DNA of 64,000 nt from UBA2965 sp036526135 (GCA_036526135.1 DATCZA010000023.1:62001-126000), one strand, 5' to 3'; counted from the stretch's first letter, positions 51,044-60,202 are shown. Program-made: numbers and translations. Notes: generated by a model from the letters alone, not told the origin.

Positions 51044-52254
51044 AGACGGGCATTGTGCTGATCGCCATCGCCGCCGTGCTGGGCGGGCTGGTCGGCACGC
51101 TGGTGGTGCGTGACCCGGGGTACGTGCTGCTGGCTTATGACGACATGGCCGTCGAGACCAGTCTCTGGTTCGCGCTTGTTGCTCTGGTCGTCATCTATTT
51201 CGTCGTGCGTCTGCTTGTTTTCGCATTCTCACGGCTGGCCGCCACGGGCGGCAGCTTCGGCGCATGGAACCGCCAGCGGCAGTCGAAGAAGGCGCGTGAA
51301 CAGACGATTCGCGGGCTGCTGCTCATGGCCGAGGGAGAGTGGGCCGAAGCGCGGCGGCTGCTCGTTCTGGCCGCCCCACGGGTGGATTCGCCCCTGATCA
51401 ACTACTTGAGCGCCGCTCGGGGCGCCCACGCCACGGGCGACGTCGAAGGCCGCGACGAGCTGCTTCGCAAGGCCCACCAGTCGACACCGGGGGCGCGATT
51501 CGCCGTGGGGCTCACCCAGGCGCAGCTGCAGGCTTCGGCTGAGCAGTGGGAGCAATGCCTGGCTTCGCTTCTCCAGCTGCAGTCCGAGTCGCCGCGTCAT
51601 CAGCTGGTGCTGTCTATGCTTGCGGAGTGTTACGAGGCGCTGCAGGACTGGCGGGCTCTCATCGAGCTTCTGCCGGGCATCCGGCGCGCAAAGCTGCGTG
51701 ACAAGGCCCAGCTCGACGAGCTGCAAAAGCGCGCCTGGAGCCGGCGGCTCGCGGCGACCACGGAAGACCTCACGGGTCTTTGGGCGCAGATGCCCAAGGA
51801 GCTGCGCCGTAACCCGGAGCTCGTTGCCGTGCTCTGCGACCGGCTGCTTGAAGCAGGGCTTGCGAACGATGCCGAGGCCGCGGTTCGGGGCGCCCTGGAA
51901 CACGAGTGGCGCAGCGAGCTGGTCCAGCGGTACGGTGTGATCGTCTCGGATGATGTGGGCAGGCAGCTCATCGTGGCCGAGGGGTGGTTGAAGTCCCGGC
52001 CCAACGATTCGGCGCTGCTGCTGGCCCTGGGTCGAATCTGCCTGATGAACGAGCAGTGGGCCAAGGCCCGCGAGTACCTCGAAGCGAGCCTGCGCCTGCG
52101 GCACACGCCTGAGGTCTACGGTGAGCTGGGCCGCCTGTGCGTCGCCATGGGCGACGTGGACCGCGGCAGCCAGTATCTCAAGCAGTCGGTGATCGGGCTG
52201 CCGGATCTGCCGCTGCCGGAAGGCGAGCCAGGCGCGGCGGCGGGGACCGGCTAG
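51040..52254 (+). CDS. hemY: HemY, TPR-containing membrane protein
   Basis: 404 residues: two N-terminal membrane spans (IVLIAIAAVLGGLVGTLVV and WFALVALVVIYFVVRLLVF) and several TPR-like repeats after residue 90. It is a heme-biosynthesis-associated inner-membrane protein. GTG 51040 overlaps hemX (GTGA). The tail overlaps the convergent reductase stop by 4 bp. Confidence 0.93.
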   Translation: MKTGIVLIAIAAVLGGLVGTLVVRDPGYVLLAYDDMAVETSLWFALVALVVIYFVVRLLVFAFSRLAATGGSFGAWNRQRQSKKAREQTIRGLLLMAEGEWAEARRLLVLAAPRVDSPLINYLSAARGAHATGDVEGRDELLRKAHQSTPGARFAVGLTQAQLQASAEQWEQCLASLLQLQSESPRHQLVLSMLAECYEALQDWRALIELLPGIRRAKLRDKAQLDELQKRAWSRRLAATTEDLTGLWAQMPKELRRNPELVAVLCDRLLEAGLANDAEAAVRGALEHEWRSELVQRYGVIVSDDVGRQLIVAEGWLKSRPNDSALLLALGRICLMNEQWAKAREYLEASLRLRHTPEVYGELGRLCVAMGDVDRGSQYLKQSVIGLPDLPLPEGEPGAAAGTG

Positions 52255-52949
52255 CCCGAGTTGTCCGGACGGGGCGCGTAGCCGAACGCATCGGCGGCCA
52301 ATTGCCCGCGGGGCACACCGCCGGCTTGGAGCGCGTCGGCCGCTGCGTAGACGAACTGCGGGCCCCCGCAGAGGAAGATCCGCCGATCCCGGAACCGCGC
52401 CGATTGCGCCCGCAGCCAGGCAAGCGCCCGATTGTCCCGATCCCGTCTCGAATCCGCGATCAGCGTGGTAGACAGCCAGTCCGCGTTCAGCGAGGCAAGC
52501 CAGTCCCTGCGATACAGATCAGCCTCCCGGTCCGCGCACCAGAGAAACGAGACCTCGAACGGGACCTCACCGCGCGACGCTGCCTGCGCGAGCGCGTCGA
52601 GCATGCCGAGCGCCTGGCTCGCGCCCGTTCCCCCTGCCGCGATGAGAATCGGGCCGGCCAGAGGCAACTCCAGCCGGACGTCGCCAAAAGGGCCGGCGAC
52701 ATCGAGGGTTTGGCTCGTTTGGAGCAGCTCATCGAAAAGGACGGCCTCGGCGATGCCGGGGGTGGATCGGTAATGCAGGTGCACGTCGGGGAGGCGGTAG
52801 GGACCTGAGGCGATGGAAAGTGGAATGCGCGCGCCGTTCGGAAGAAGTATTTCCAGGTACTGGCCCGCAGCGAAAGCGAAGTCTGGCTCTACTTGCAGGA
52901 CGATCTCCTGCACGGGTGCGCCCGTGCGGCGGACGATCCTGGCCTGCAC
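52251..52949 (-). CDS. NAD(P)H-flavin reductase (Fre-like)
   Basis: 232 residues, ferredoxin-NADP reductase fold: flavin motif RIPLSIAS (RxxS), pyridine nucleotide motif GPILIAAGGTGASQALGML, and CGGPQFVYA near the C-terminus. It could reduce flavins or flavodoxin-like acceptors. It sits 11 bp after rho on the same strand, like the ubiD-fre neighbourhood of pseudomonads though ubiD is absent. It is not obviously the partner of the Rieske oxygenase (no [2Fe-2S] domain). Confidence 0.85.
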   Translation of the reverse strand: MQARIVRRTGAPVQEIVLQVEPDFAFAAGQYLEILLPNGARIPLSIASGPYRLPDVHLHYRSTPGIAEAVLFDELLQTSQTLDVAGPFGDVRLELPLAGPILIAAGGTGASQALGMLDALAQAASRGEVPFEVSFLWCADREADLYRRDWLASLNADWLSTTLIADSRRDRDNRALAWLRAQSARFRDRRIFLCGGPQFVYAAADALQAGGVPRGQLAADAFGYAPRPDNSG

Positions 52950-52960
52950 GGTTGGCTCGG

Positions 52961-54223
52961 TCAGCGACCGCCGCGCATCAGCGCGAAGAACTCCTCGTTG
53001 GTCTTCGTGTCCTTCAGCTTGTCGATCATGAACTCGATGGCGGCGATGTCGTCCATGTCGTGGAGCAGCTTGCGCAGGATCCAGACCCGCTGAAGCTCTT
53101 CCTCGCCCATCAGCAGCTCCTCGCGGCGGGTGGCCGAGCGGCGGATGTTGATGGCCGGGTAGACGCGCTTTTCTGCGATCTTGCGTTCCAGGTGAAGCTC
53201 CTGGTTGCCCGTTCCCTTGAACTCCTCGTAGATGACCTCGTCCATCTTGGAGCCGGTATCCACCAGGGCGGTGGCGATGATGGACAGGCTGCCGCCCTCT
53301 TCGATGTTTCGGGCCGCACCGAAGAATCTCTTGGGGCGCTCCAGCGCGTGAGCGTCGACGCCGCCAGTCAGAACCTTTCCGGACGACGGCACTATGGTGT
53401 TGTAGGCCCTTGCGAGACGGGTGATCGAATCCAGCAGAATCACGACGTCCTTCTGGTGCTCCACCAGCCGCTTTGCCTTCTCGATGACCATCTCCGCCAC
53501 CTGGACGTGACGGGAGGGGGGCTCGTCGAACGTGCTCGCCACCACCTCGCCCTGAACCATGCGCTGCATTTCCGTGACTTCCTCGGGCCGCTCGTCGATG
53601 AGCAGCACGATCAGCACGACCTCGGGGTTGTTGGCCGCGATGGACTGAGCGATGTTCTGCAGAACCAGCGTCTTTCCGGCTTTCGGGGGAGAGACGATGA
53701 GCGCTCGCTGGCCTTTGCCGATGGGCGCAATGAGGTCGATGATGCGCGCGGTCAGATCCTCGGTGCTGCCGTTGCCGCGCTCGAGCACCAGCCGATCGTC
53801 GGGGAAGAGCGGGGTGAGGTTTTCGAAAAGAATCTTGTGTTTCTTGGAGTTAGGCTCGCTGAAATTGATCTCGTCGACCTTCAGCAGAGCGAAGTAGCGC
53901 TCGCCGTCCTTGGGCGGCCGGATCTTGCCGGCAATGCTGTCGCCCGTTCGCAGGTTGAATCGGCGTATCTGGCTAGGCGAGACGTAGATGTCGTCGGGCC
54001 CCGCGAGATAGGAACTGTCTGCGGATCGCAGAAAACCGAAGCCGTCCTGGAGAATTTCCAGGGTCCCCTCCCCGTAGATGTCCTCGCCCTCTTTGGCTTG
54101 CTTGCGGACGATGGCGGCGATGACCTCCTGCTTGCGCGAACGCGCAAGGTTCTCCAGCCCCATCTCGCGGGCCATGTCGATCAGGTCGCCGACGGGTTTT
54201 CTCTTCAGGTCTGTAAGGTTCAT
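52961..54223 (-). CDS. rho: transcription termination factor Rho
   Basis: 420 residues: N-terminal Rho-N and RNA-binding cold-shock-like domain (EGTLEILQDGFGFLRS), Walker A PPKAGKT, Q-loop and R-loop of the hexameric helicase (GGVDAHALERPKRFFGAARN). ATG 54223 (MNLTDLKRKP) is the conserved start; an in-frame ATG two codons upstream exists. A long leader separates it from trxA. Confidence 0.98.
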   Translation of the reverse strand: MNLTDLKRKPVGDLIDMAREMGLENLARSRKQEVIAAIVRKQAKEGEDIYGEGTLEILQDGFGFLRSADSSYLAGPDDIYVSPSQIRRFNLRTGDSIAGKIRPPKDGERYFALLKVDEINFSEPNSKKHKILFENLTPLFPDDRLVLERGNGSTEDLTARIIDLIAPIGKGQRALIVSPPKAGKTLVLQNIAQSIAANNPEVVLIVLLIDERPEEVTEMQRMVQGEVVASTFDEPPSRHVQVAEMVIEKAKRLVEHQKDVVILLDSITRLARAYNTIVPSSGKVLTGGVDAHALERPKRFFGAARNIEEGGSLSIIATALVDTGSKMDEVIYEEFKGTGNQELHLERKIAEKRVYPAINIRRSATRREELLMGEEELQRVWILRKLLHDMDDIAAIEFMIDKLKDTKTNEEFFALMRGGR

Positions 54224-54334
54224 GGGCATAAGCGCAAACCGGCAGGTTGTAAAAACGACGAACGGACTGTTCTTAGATTTTTATGGCTGTTCTTTGGGTG
54301 CTGCGACCGGCGAAGCGCGGTGGCGGCGGGTGGG

Positions 54335-54355
54335 CGCTGGAGTTCGACTCCAGCG
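54335..54355 (-). other. perfect 9-bp hairpin in rho leader
   Basis: CGCTGGAGT pairs with ACTCCAGCG around a 3-nt loop. It lies in the 243-bp leader between the trxA stop and rho start, downstream of the candidate promoter; rho leaders are often involved in autoregulation. Confidence 0.5.
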
Positions 54356-54365
54356 ATTGCAGCCA

Positions 54366-54393
54366 AGTTTAGTGTATTGAAAGACCCCGTCAA
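54366..54393 (-). promoter_or_regulatory. candidate rho promoter
   Basis: On the minus strand TTGACG (54393-54388), 16 bp, and TAAACT (54371-54366) resemble sigma70 hexamers at five and four positions. It would give rho its own transcript with a leader of about 140 nt. Confidence 0.4.
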
Positions 54394-54466
54394 GCACCCC
54401 TTTGGTCGCACAATCCGGGTTTGTGAACCCGTTTACGCGCCGCCTGACGGGGCCGATAGGTGGATA

Positions 54467-54793
54467 TCAGATGTTGCTGTCCAGGAAGGCGGCCAGCTGA
54501 GACTTCGACAACGCGCCCACCTTGGTCGCTTCGACCTCGCCGTTCTTGAACAGCATGAGGGTAGGTATGCCACGGATGCCGTACTTGGGCGGCGTGGCCT
54601 GGTTGGCGTCGATGTCTAGCTTGCAGACCTTGATGCGGTCGGAGTACTCCTCGGCGATCTCGTCGAGAATGGGCGCGATCATCTTGCAGGGGCCGCACCA
54701 CTCCGCCCAGTAATCCACTAAGACGGGCTTGTCGGAAGAGAGCACGTCGTTGTCGAAGTCGGAATCGCTGGTGTGAACGATGTTGTCGCTCAT
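54467..54793 (-). CDS. trxA: thioredoxin 1
   Basis: 108 residues. The active site WCGPC (residues 32-36) and the cis-Pro GIPTLMLF are intact. It reduces protein disulfides in the cytoplasm. The start ATG 54793 is preceded by another ATG codon. trxA upstream of rho is the classical gammaproteobacterial pair. Confidence 0.97.
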   Translation of the reverse strand: MSDNIVHTSDSDFDNDVLSSDKPVLVDYWAEWCGPCKMIAPILDEIAEEYSDRIKVCKLDIDANQATPPKYGIRGIPTLMLFKNGEVEATKVGALSKSQLAAFLDSNI

Positions 54794-54906
54794 CAATTTG
54801 CTCCAGTAATGATATGACAGTCACCCGGTCTGGGACGCGACGCTTGGAGAGGGCCCAGGGCCGTGGCGGAACGGTGGCAGTTTATCACGACATCGGCGGG
54901 CGGCCA

Positions 54907-55899
54907 CTAATCCGCGAGGGCTGCGGCGACGGTGAACGCGAAGTAGGTCAGAATGCCGTCGGCGCCCGCTCGTTTCAGGCAGAGCAGCGACTCGGCGACG
55001 ACGGATTGGTCGAGCCAGCCATTGCCGACGGCGGCCATGTGCATCGCATACTCGCCGCTGACCTGATAGGCGAAGGTCGGCACGCCAAACCGGTCCTTGA
55101 CCCGTCGGATGATGTCCAGGTACGGCATTCCCGGTTTGACCATCACCATGTCCGCCCCTTCCTCCAGGTCCAGGGCGATTTCCTGCAGGGCCTCGTCGCT
55201 GTTTGCCGGGTCCATCTGGTAGGTATGCTTGCTGCCGGTGCCGAGGGTGGCCGACGAGCCCACCGCATCGCGAAAGGGCCCGTAGTAGGCCGACGCGTAC
55301 TTTGCCGAGTAGGCCATGATGAGGGTGTTGTCGTGACCCTCGCTCTCCAGCATCTGCCGAATGGCGCCTACCCGTCCGTCCATCATGTCGGAGGGCGCGA
55401 TGACGTCCGCGCCGGCGTTGGCGCAGACGGCTGCCTGTCGGCAGAGCGCCTCCACCGTGACGTCGTTGAGCACGTATCCGCTTTCGTCGATGATTCCGTC
55501 CTGGCCGTGGGTTGTGTAGGGATCAAGGGCCGCGTCGGTCATGACGCCGAGATCGGGTAAAGCTTCCTTCAGGGCGGCGACCGCCCGCGGGATCAGGCCA
55601 TCCGGGTTCCAGGCCTCGCAACCATCCGGCGTTCTGAGATCCGGCTGCGTGTACGGGAACAGAGCGATGGCGGGGATCCCGAACTTTGCGGCTTCCTCCG
55701 CGTGCCTGAGAAGGTTGTCGATGGACAGCCGGTTGATGCCCGGCATGGAATCCACCGCTATCTGCTGATCGGCGCCCTCCACGACGAAGACCGGGTAGAT
55801 GAGGTCGTTGACCGTCAGCTCGGTCTCGCGCACGAGGCGCCGGATGAAGTCGGTCTGTCGATTGCGTCGCAGGCGCGTCGCGGGGAAACTGCGCGGCAT
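54907..55899 (-). CDS. hemB: delta-aminolevulinic acid dehydratase (Mg-type)
   Basis: 330 residues. Schiff-base lysines K200 (AYSAKYASA) and K255 (MVKPGMPY). The metal region reads DAALDPYTTHGQDG, lacking the three zinc cysteines, so it is the magnesium-dependent type known from Pseudomonas. It makes porphobilinogen for hemC. ATG 55899 has AGGA 8 nt upstream; the open frame to 55962 is not supported. Confidence 0.96.
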   Translation of the reverse strand: MPRSFPATRLRRNRQTDFIRRLVRETELTVNDLIYPVFVVEGADQQIAVDSMPGINRLSIDNLLRHAEEAAKFGIPAIALFPYTQPDLRTPDGCEAWNPDGLIPRAVAALKEALPDLGVMTDAALDPYTTHGQDGIIDESGYVLNDVTVEALCRQAAVCANAGADVIAPSDMMDGRVGAIRQMLESEGHDNTLIMAYSAKYASAYYGPFRDAVGSSATLGTGSKHTYQMDPANSDEALQEIALDLEEGADMVMVKPGMPYLDIIRRVKDRFGVPTFAYQVSGEYAMHMAAVGNGWLDQSVVAESLLCLKRAGADGILTYFAFTVAAALAD

Positions 55900-55982
55900 G
55901 ATGCGTGTCCTAACTCTTGCGATGCTGGCTTTCTCTGTGCCTGGGCGGCTATGGTAATGCAACGCGACGCGGACTCCAGCGT

Positions 55983-56711
55983 ATGAGCGGATCCGGTTCC
56001 GGCGCCCCGGGGGCGGAATCCCGCGGCCGCCATCGAAAGATCTTGGTGCTTGTGCTCGTCGCAGGTCTTCTCGGCGCCTTTTTCCTGACCGGCCTGAACG
56101 ACTATCTCAGCCTCTCCTTTCTCAAGGGCGTTCACCACGATGCCGTCGTTTTCGTGAGAGAAAACGCGCTGGTGAGCATCCTTGGCTTCTTTCTCTTCTA
56201 CATCGCGGTCACGGCGCTCTCGCTGCCTGGCGCTGCGATCATGACGCTGGCTGCAGGGGCCGTGTTCGGCCTGTTCTGGGGCACCCTTATCACGTCCTTT
56301 GCCAGCAGCGCGGGCGCAACCCTGGCCATGCTCATCTCCCGCACGCTCCTGCGCGACTGGGTGCACGCGCGCTTTGCCGCCCAGCTTCGGGTGGTCAACG
56401 ATGGCCTGGCACGCGACGGCGCGTTCTACCTTTTCAGCGTGCGCATGGTGCCGCTGTTTCCGTTCTTCATCGTCAATCTGGTCATGGGGCTCACCGCCAT
56501 CGGTACCTGGCAGTTCTACTGGGTCAGCCAGGTGGGAATGCTGGCCGGCACGCTCGTCTTCGTATTTGCGGGCACTCAGCTGGCAAACGTGGACACCGTT
56601 GCCGACGTGCTCAGCCCGGGGCTCATCGCAGCCCTCAGTTTGCTCGGGTTGTTTCCGCTGATCGCGCGCAAGACCATGGGATGGCTCGAGCGCGCCCGGG
56701 CGGCGCGATGA
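55983..56711 (+). CDS. TVP38/TMEM64 (DedA-like) membrane protein
   Basis: 242 residues: charged N-terminus, then about five hydrophobic spans and the SNARE-associated/DedA core segment SLPGAAIMTLAAGAVFGLFWG and FPFFIVNLVMG. TVP38 proteins are membrane transporters or scramblases of unknown cargo. It starts at ATG 55983 and is 28 bp upstream of a disulfide reductase; the two domains are fused in some bacteria, so they may act together. Frame is open to 55917 but without support. Confidence 0.88.
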   Translation: MSGSGSGAPGAESRGRHRKILVLVLVAGLLGAFFLTGLNDYLSLSFLKGVHHDAVVFVRENALVSILGFFLFYIAVTALSLPGAAIMTLAAGAVFGLFWGTLITSFASSAGATLAMLISRTLLRDWVHARFAAQLRVVNDGLARDGAFYLFSVRMVPLFPFFIVNLVMGLTAIGTWQFYWVSQVGMLAGTLVFVFAGTQLANVDTVADVLSPGLIAALSLLGLFPLIARKTMGWLERARAAR

Positions 56712-56739
56712 GCTGCAGTTTCCGCGGGGGTCACAGGGC

Positions 56740-58179
56740 ATGGCGAAGTACGACAACAACCTGATCGTGATCGGCGCAGGCTCGGCCGGCCTCATCGTCG
56801 CCCTGATCGCGGCCACGGTCCGGGCTCGGGTCACCCTGATCGAGCAGGGCGCCATGGGCGGCGACTGCCTCAACACGGGGTGCGTTCCGAGCAAGACGCT
56901 GATCCGCTCGGCCAAGATTGCTCATTATCAGGCCACCGCCCAGCGCTACGGGGTGCAGGCGGTGACTCCCCAGGTGGACTTTCAGTCGGTCATGCGCCGG
57001 GTACACGAGGTCATCGCGACCATCGAACCCAAGGACTCCATGGCCCGCTACCGGGAACTCGGCGTCAACTGCGTGGCGGGAGCGGCGCGCCTGATCGACC
57101 GGCATCACGTGCAGGTTGGCGATGAGCGCCTGAGCGCCCGCAGCATCGTTCTCGCCACCGGGGCTGAGCCCGTTGTCCCGCCCATTCCCGGGCTCGCCGA
57201 TGCCCGGCCGCTCACCTCCGATAATCTCTGGGAGCTCGAGAGCCTGCCCCAGCGGCTTCTGGTGATGGGTGGAGGGCCGATCGGCTGCGAGCTGGCTCAG
57301 GCTTTCGCCCGACTGGGCTCGGCGGTCACGCTCATCGACATGGCGCCCGGCCTGATGCCCCGGGAGGACGACGACGTCGCCGGCTTCGTCGAGCGCAGGC
57401 TGCGCGGTGAGGGCATCGACGTCCGCACCGGCCACCGCGCCGTGCGGGTGGTGGCCTCGGCGGATGGCGCCGGGGTGCTACATGCCGATTCGGACGGCGG
57501 CGAGGTGCAGATCGGCTTCGATCGGGTGCTCGTTGCCGTCGGGCGCCGCGCCAACACGGCGGGGCTGGGGCTCGAAGCGCTGGGGATCGCCACCCGGTCA
57601 GACGGAACGCTGGAGGTGGACGCCTATCTCCGCACGGCGGTGCGTAACGTCTACGGCTGCGGCGACGTGGTGGGTCCCTACCAGTTCACTCACATGGCCT
57701 CTCATCAGGCCTGGTACGCGGCGGTCAACGCGCTGTTCGGCCGGTTCCGCAAGTTCAAGGTCGACTACTCGGTGGTGCCCTGGGTGACGTTCACGGATCC
57801 GGAAGTCGCCCACGTCGGGCTCTCGGAAACCGAGGCCGCCGAGCGAGGCATCCGGGTCGAGGTCACTCGGTACGGTCTGGACGATCTGGATCGGGCGCTC
57901 GCCGACGGCAGCGCCTCGGGTTGGGTGAAGATCCTTACCAGACCCGGCTCGGATCGCATTCTGGGCGTTTCCATCGTGGGAGCCCATGCGGGCGAGCTCA
58001 TCGCCGAGTACGTGCTGGCCATGACCCATGGCATCGGGCTGAAGAAGATTCTCGGCACCATTCACGTCTACCCGACCCTCGCCGAGGCGAACAAGCTCGC
58101 TGCGGGGGCATGGCGGCGCGCCCACGCGCCCGAACGGCTGCTACGCTGGGTCGGCAGGCTCCACGACCTGTTGCGCTAG
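56740..58179 (+). CDS. mercuric reductase-like FAD/NAD disulfide oxidoreductase
   Basis: 479 residues: FAD motif GAGSAG, redox disulfide GGDCLNTGCVPSK (Cys pair about residues 43 and 48), NAD motif MGGGPIGCE, and C-terminal HVYPTLAE. It lacks the mercury-binding C-terminal Cys pair and has no lipoyl partner nearby, so it is probably neither MerA nor a pyruvate-dehydrogenase E3. Its TVP38 neighbour suggests the common TVP38-reductase pair, of unknown substrate. Confidence 0.9.
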   Translation: MAKYDNNLIVIGAGSAGLIVALIAATVRARVTLIEQGAMGGDCLNTGCVPSKTLIRSAKIAHYQATAQRYGVQAVTPQVDFQSVMRRVHEVIATIEPKDSMARYRELGVNCVAGAARLIDRHHVQVGDERLSARSIVLATGAEPVVPPIPGLADARPLTSDNLWELESLPQRLLVMGGGPIGCELAQAFARLGSAVTLIDMAPGLMPREDDDVAGFVERRLRGEGIDVRTGHRAVRVVASADGAGVLHADSDGGEVQIGFDRVLVAVGRRANTAGLGLEALGIATRSDGTLEVDAYLRTAVRNVYGCGDVVGPYQFTHMASHQAWYAAVNALFGRFRKFKVDYSVVPWVTFTDPEVAHVGLSETEAAERGIRVEVTRYGLDDLDRALADGSASGWVKILTRPGSDRILGVSIVGAHAGELIAEYVLAMTHGIGLKKILGTIHVYPTLAEANKLAAGAWRRAHAPERLLRWVGRLHDLLR

Positions 58180-58745
58180 GAAGGAAGGTCCTTCTTCAGT
58201 CGCCTGGTGCCGCGCTGGAACAGCGACGCATCGTCCAGCATCCTGGCCATTGCCAGGTTCCCGTACAGTCCGGCCAGCAGATCGGAAGCCGCCCGGCGCG
58301 CCCGGCGCGGTTTCATGCCGGTTTCCTCGAACGTGGCGGCAAGCCGTTCGCCCCAGCTCAGAAACCGCCGGCGGATGGTGTCACCGTGCACGGCCCGCAA
58401 CGCGCCGTGGTCCAGCACTGCGATCAGACAGGGGCGCTCGCCGTGATCCACGTAGCTGCTGAAAGCGTCCACGAACCGGCCGAGACGAACCGGGGCAGGC
58501 TGCTTCTTGGTCAGCCGGGAAAAGGCCGTTTTGTCCAGCCGGGCGATCGCCCTGGTCAGGAGCACCGACGCCATCTCCGCCTTGCCGCCGGGAAAGTGAT
58601 GGTAGAGGCTGGCTTTCCCCAGCCCGCTGGCGGTCGCCAGGCGGCTCAAGCTGGCGCCCTCGTAGCCGTGCTCGATGAAGACTCTGGCGAGCCGATTTTC
58701 GAGCTCGGCGCGACTATTCGCAGCTGGCTTGTCGTTGTTGCCCAC
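58176..58745 (-). CDS. TetR-family transcriptional regulator
   Basis: 189 residues from GTG 58745. TetR HTH: RLARVFIEHGYEGASLSRLA, TASGLGKASLYHHFPGGK. The C-terminal half binds an unknown ligand. The frame is open to 58904, but that would run through the operator/promoter gap; GTG starts directly before the helix. Divergent from the LLM oxidoreductase at 58919, which it probably represses. Its last bases overlap the reductase stop by 4 bp. Confidence 0.88.
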   Translation of the reverse strand: MGNNDKPAANSRAELENRLARVFIEHGYEGASLSRLATASGLGKASLYHHFPGGKAEMASVLLTRAIARLDKTAFSRLTKKQPAPVRLGRFVDAFSSYVDHGERPCLIAVLDHGALRAVHGDTIRRRFLSWGERLAATFEETGMKPRRARRAASDLLAGLYGNLAMARMLDDASLFQRGTRRLKKDLPS

Positions 58746-58760
58746 GAAATGAGGGTAACA

Positions 58761-58776
58761 GAACGTTCGGTCGGTC
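58761..58776. promoter_or_regulatory. candidate TetR operator
   Basis: GAACGTTCGGTCGGTC combines the palindrome GAACGTTC with repeated GGTC half-sites, 16 bp upstream of the TetR start and inside the 173-bp divergent gap. On the minus strand TTGACC at its edge could be the regulator's -35. Confidence 0.5.
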
Positions 58777-58918
58777 AAAAGGCGCCGTCTGATCCGCGCC
58801 GCTGGCGCGGTGCCCCTTGATGCGACGTGCCCTTTGAGGGGAGACTCGGGCAGCGGGAAAGCGCCATTCGGGGCCCTGGCCGCCCGGCCGCCGGGGATCT
58901 GCACAACACAGTGGGGAC

Positions 58919-60202
58919 ATGAACATGAAATTTGGGATCTTCTACGAGCATCAGCTGCCGCGGCCCTGGGACGACGGCGCGGAGCAGCGGCTGTTCAACG
59001 AGGCGTTGGACCAGGTGGAACTCGCGGACAGGCTGGGCATCGACTATGCCTGGGAGGTCGAGCACCACTTTCTCGAGGAGTATTCCCACTCCTCGGCGCC
59101 CGAGGTCTTCCTGGCGGCGTGTTCCCAGCGCACCAAGAACATCCGCCTGGGTCAGGGCATTCGGCAGGTGATCCCGCAATACAATCATCCGGCCCGCACG
59201 GCCGAGGTGATCGCCACCCTGGATCTCGTCTCCCAGGGCCGCGTGGAGTTCGGCACTGGCGAGTCCTCGGCGGAGCTCGAGCTCGGCGGCTTCCGGATTC
59301 CCGTGGCCAAGAAGCGCAAGATCTTCATGGAGGCCACCGAGCAGATCTGCAACATGCTCGCCATGGACCCGTATCCCGGGTACAAGGGCCAGTATTTCGA
59401 GATGCCCTGCCGGAACGTGGTTCCCAAGCCCGTGCAGCGGCCCCATCCGCCCGTCTGGGTGGCCTGCTCTCAGCGCGAGACCATCCGGATGGCCGCCCGG
59501 CTGGGCATCGGGGCGCTGACCTTCGCCTTCGTCGACCCCATGGAGGCTCAGTCCTGGGTCGACGAGTACTACGGCATCATCAAGAGCGATCAGTGCGTGC
59601 CCATCGGTCACGCCGTCAACGCCAACATCTGCATGGTGTCCAGCTTCTCCTGTCACCACGACCGCCAAACCGCCGTGCAGCGCGGCCTGGAAGGCTTCGA
59701 GTTCTTCGGCTACGCCCTTGGCAGCCTCTACGGCTTTGGCGAGCACAAACCGGGCCGCACGGATCTCTGGACGGAGTTCCAGACCGTGCGCGCGCCTCAG
59801 GTCAGGAACGAGGTGGCCGACTTCAGCGAGGCTCTGCTGGGCGCCAGAGGCGGTATCGGTACCCCTGAGGATCTGCGCCAGCATCTGCGCAAGTTCGAGC
59901 GCTGCGGCGTGGATCAGGTGACCTTCATCCAGCAGGCCGGAATGAACCGGCACGAGCACATCTGCGAGTCTCTCGAGATCTTCGCTGCGCAGGTCATGGG
60001 AGAGTTCAAGGAGCGGGAAGCGGAGCGGGAGGAGCGCAAGATGCGTGAGCTCGAGCCTTACATCGCTGCCGCCATGGAGCGCAAGGTGAGGATGAAGCCG
60101 CTCGCGGACGACGAGATACCGACTTTCCCGGCGCTCGGACGGCGGATCACCGAGGAACAGGAGGACGCCCCGTCCATCTACGAGCGCCCGGCGGCCGGGT
60201 AG
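58919..60202 (+). CDS. LLM-class (luciferase-like) flavin oxidoreductase
   Basis: 427 residues, TIM barrel: MKFGIFYEHQLPRPW, EVEHHFLEEYSHSSAPEVFL and GIRQVIPQYNHPARTAEVIA are typical of the bacterial luciferase-like monooxygenases of about 400 residues. A C-terminal charged extension (EREAEREERKMRELEPY) is long. It oxidises or hydroxylates an unknown substrate with reduced flavin. Starts ATG 58919 or ATG 58925 two codons later. Divergent from TetR. Confidence 0.9.
   Translation: MNMKFGIFYEHQLPRPWDDGAEQRLFNEALDQVELADRLGIDYAWEVEHHFLEEYSHSSAPEVFLAACSQRTKNIRLGQGIRQVIPQYNHPARTAEVIATLDLVSQGRVEFGTGESSAELELGGFRIPVAKKRKIFMEATEQICNMLAMDPYPGYKGQYFEMPCRNVVPKPVQRPHPPVWVACSQRETIRMAARLGIGALTFAFVDPMEAQSWVDEYYGIIKSDQCVPIGHAVNANICMVSSFSCHHDRQTAVQRGLEGFEFFGYALGSLYGFGEHKPGRTDLWTEFQTVRAPQVRNEVADFSEALLGARGGIGTPEDLRQHLRKFERCGVDQVTFIQQAGMNRHEHICESLEIFAAQVMGEFKEREAEREERKMRELEPYIAAAMERKVRMKPLADDEIPTFPALGRRITEEQEDAPSIYERPAAG

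Noticed and set aside
54335..54355. T-arm-like sequence GGAGTTCGACTCC suggesting a tRNA
   Set aside because: No acceptor, D or anticodon arm could be built around it and the hairpin loop is 3 nt; treated as a rho-leader hairpin.
52820..54619. 599-codon plus-strand frame across rho and trxA
   Set aside because: Antisense to rho, whose protein is fully conserved; passes through the rho leader, so not a gene.
56740..58179. Mercuric reductase (merA) with a resistance operon
   Set aside because: Lacks the C-terminal mercury-binding Cys pair and any merR, merT or merP neighbour.
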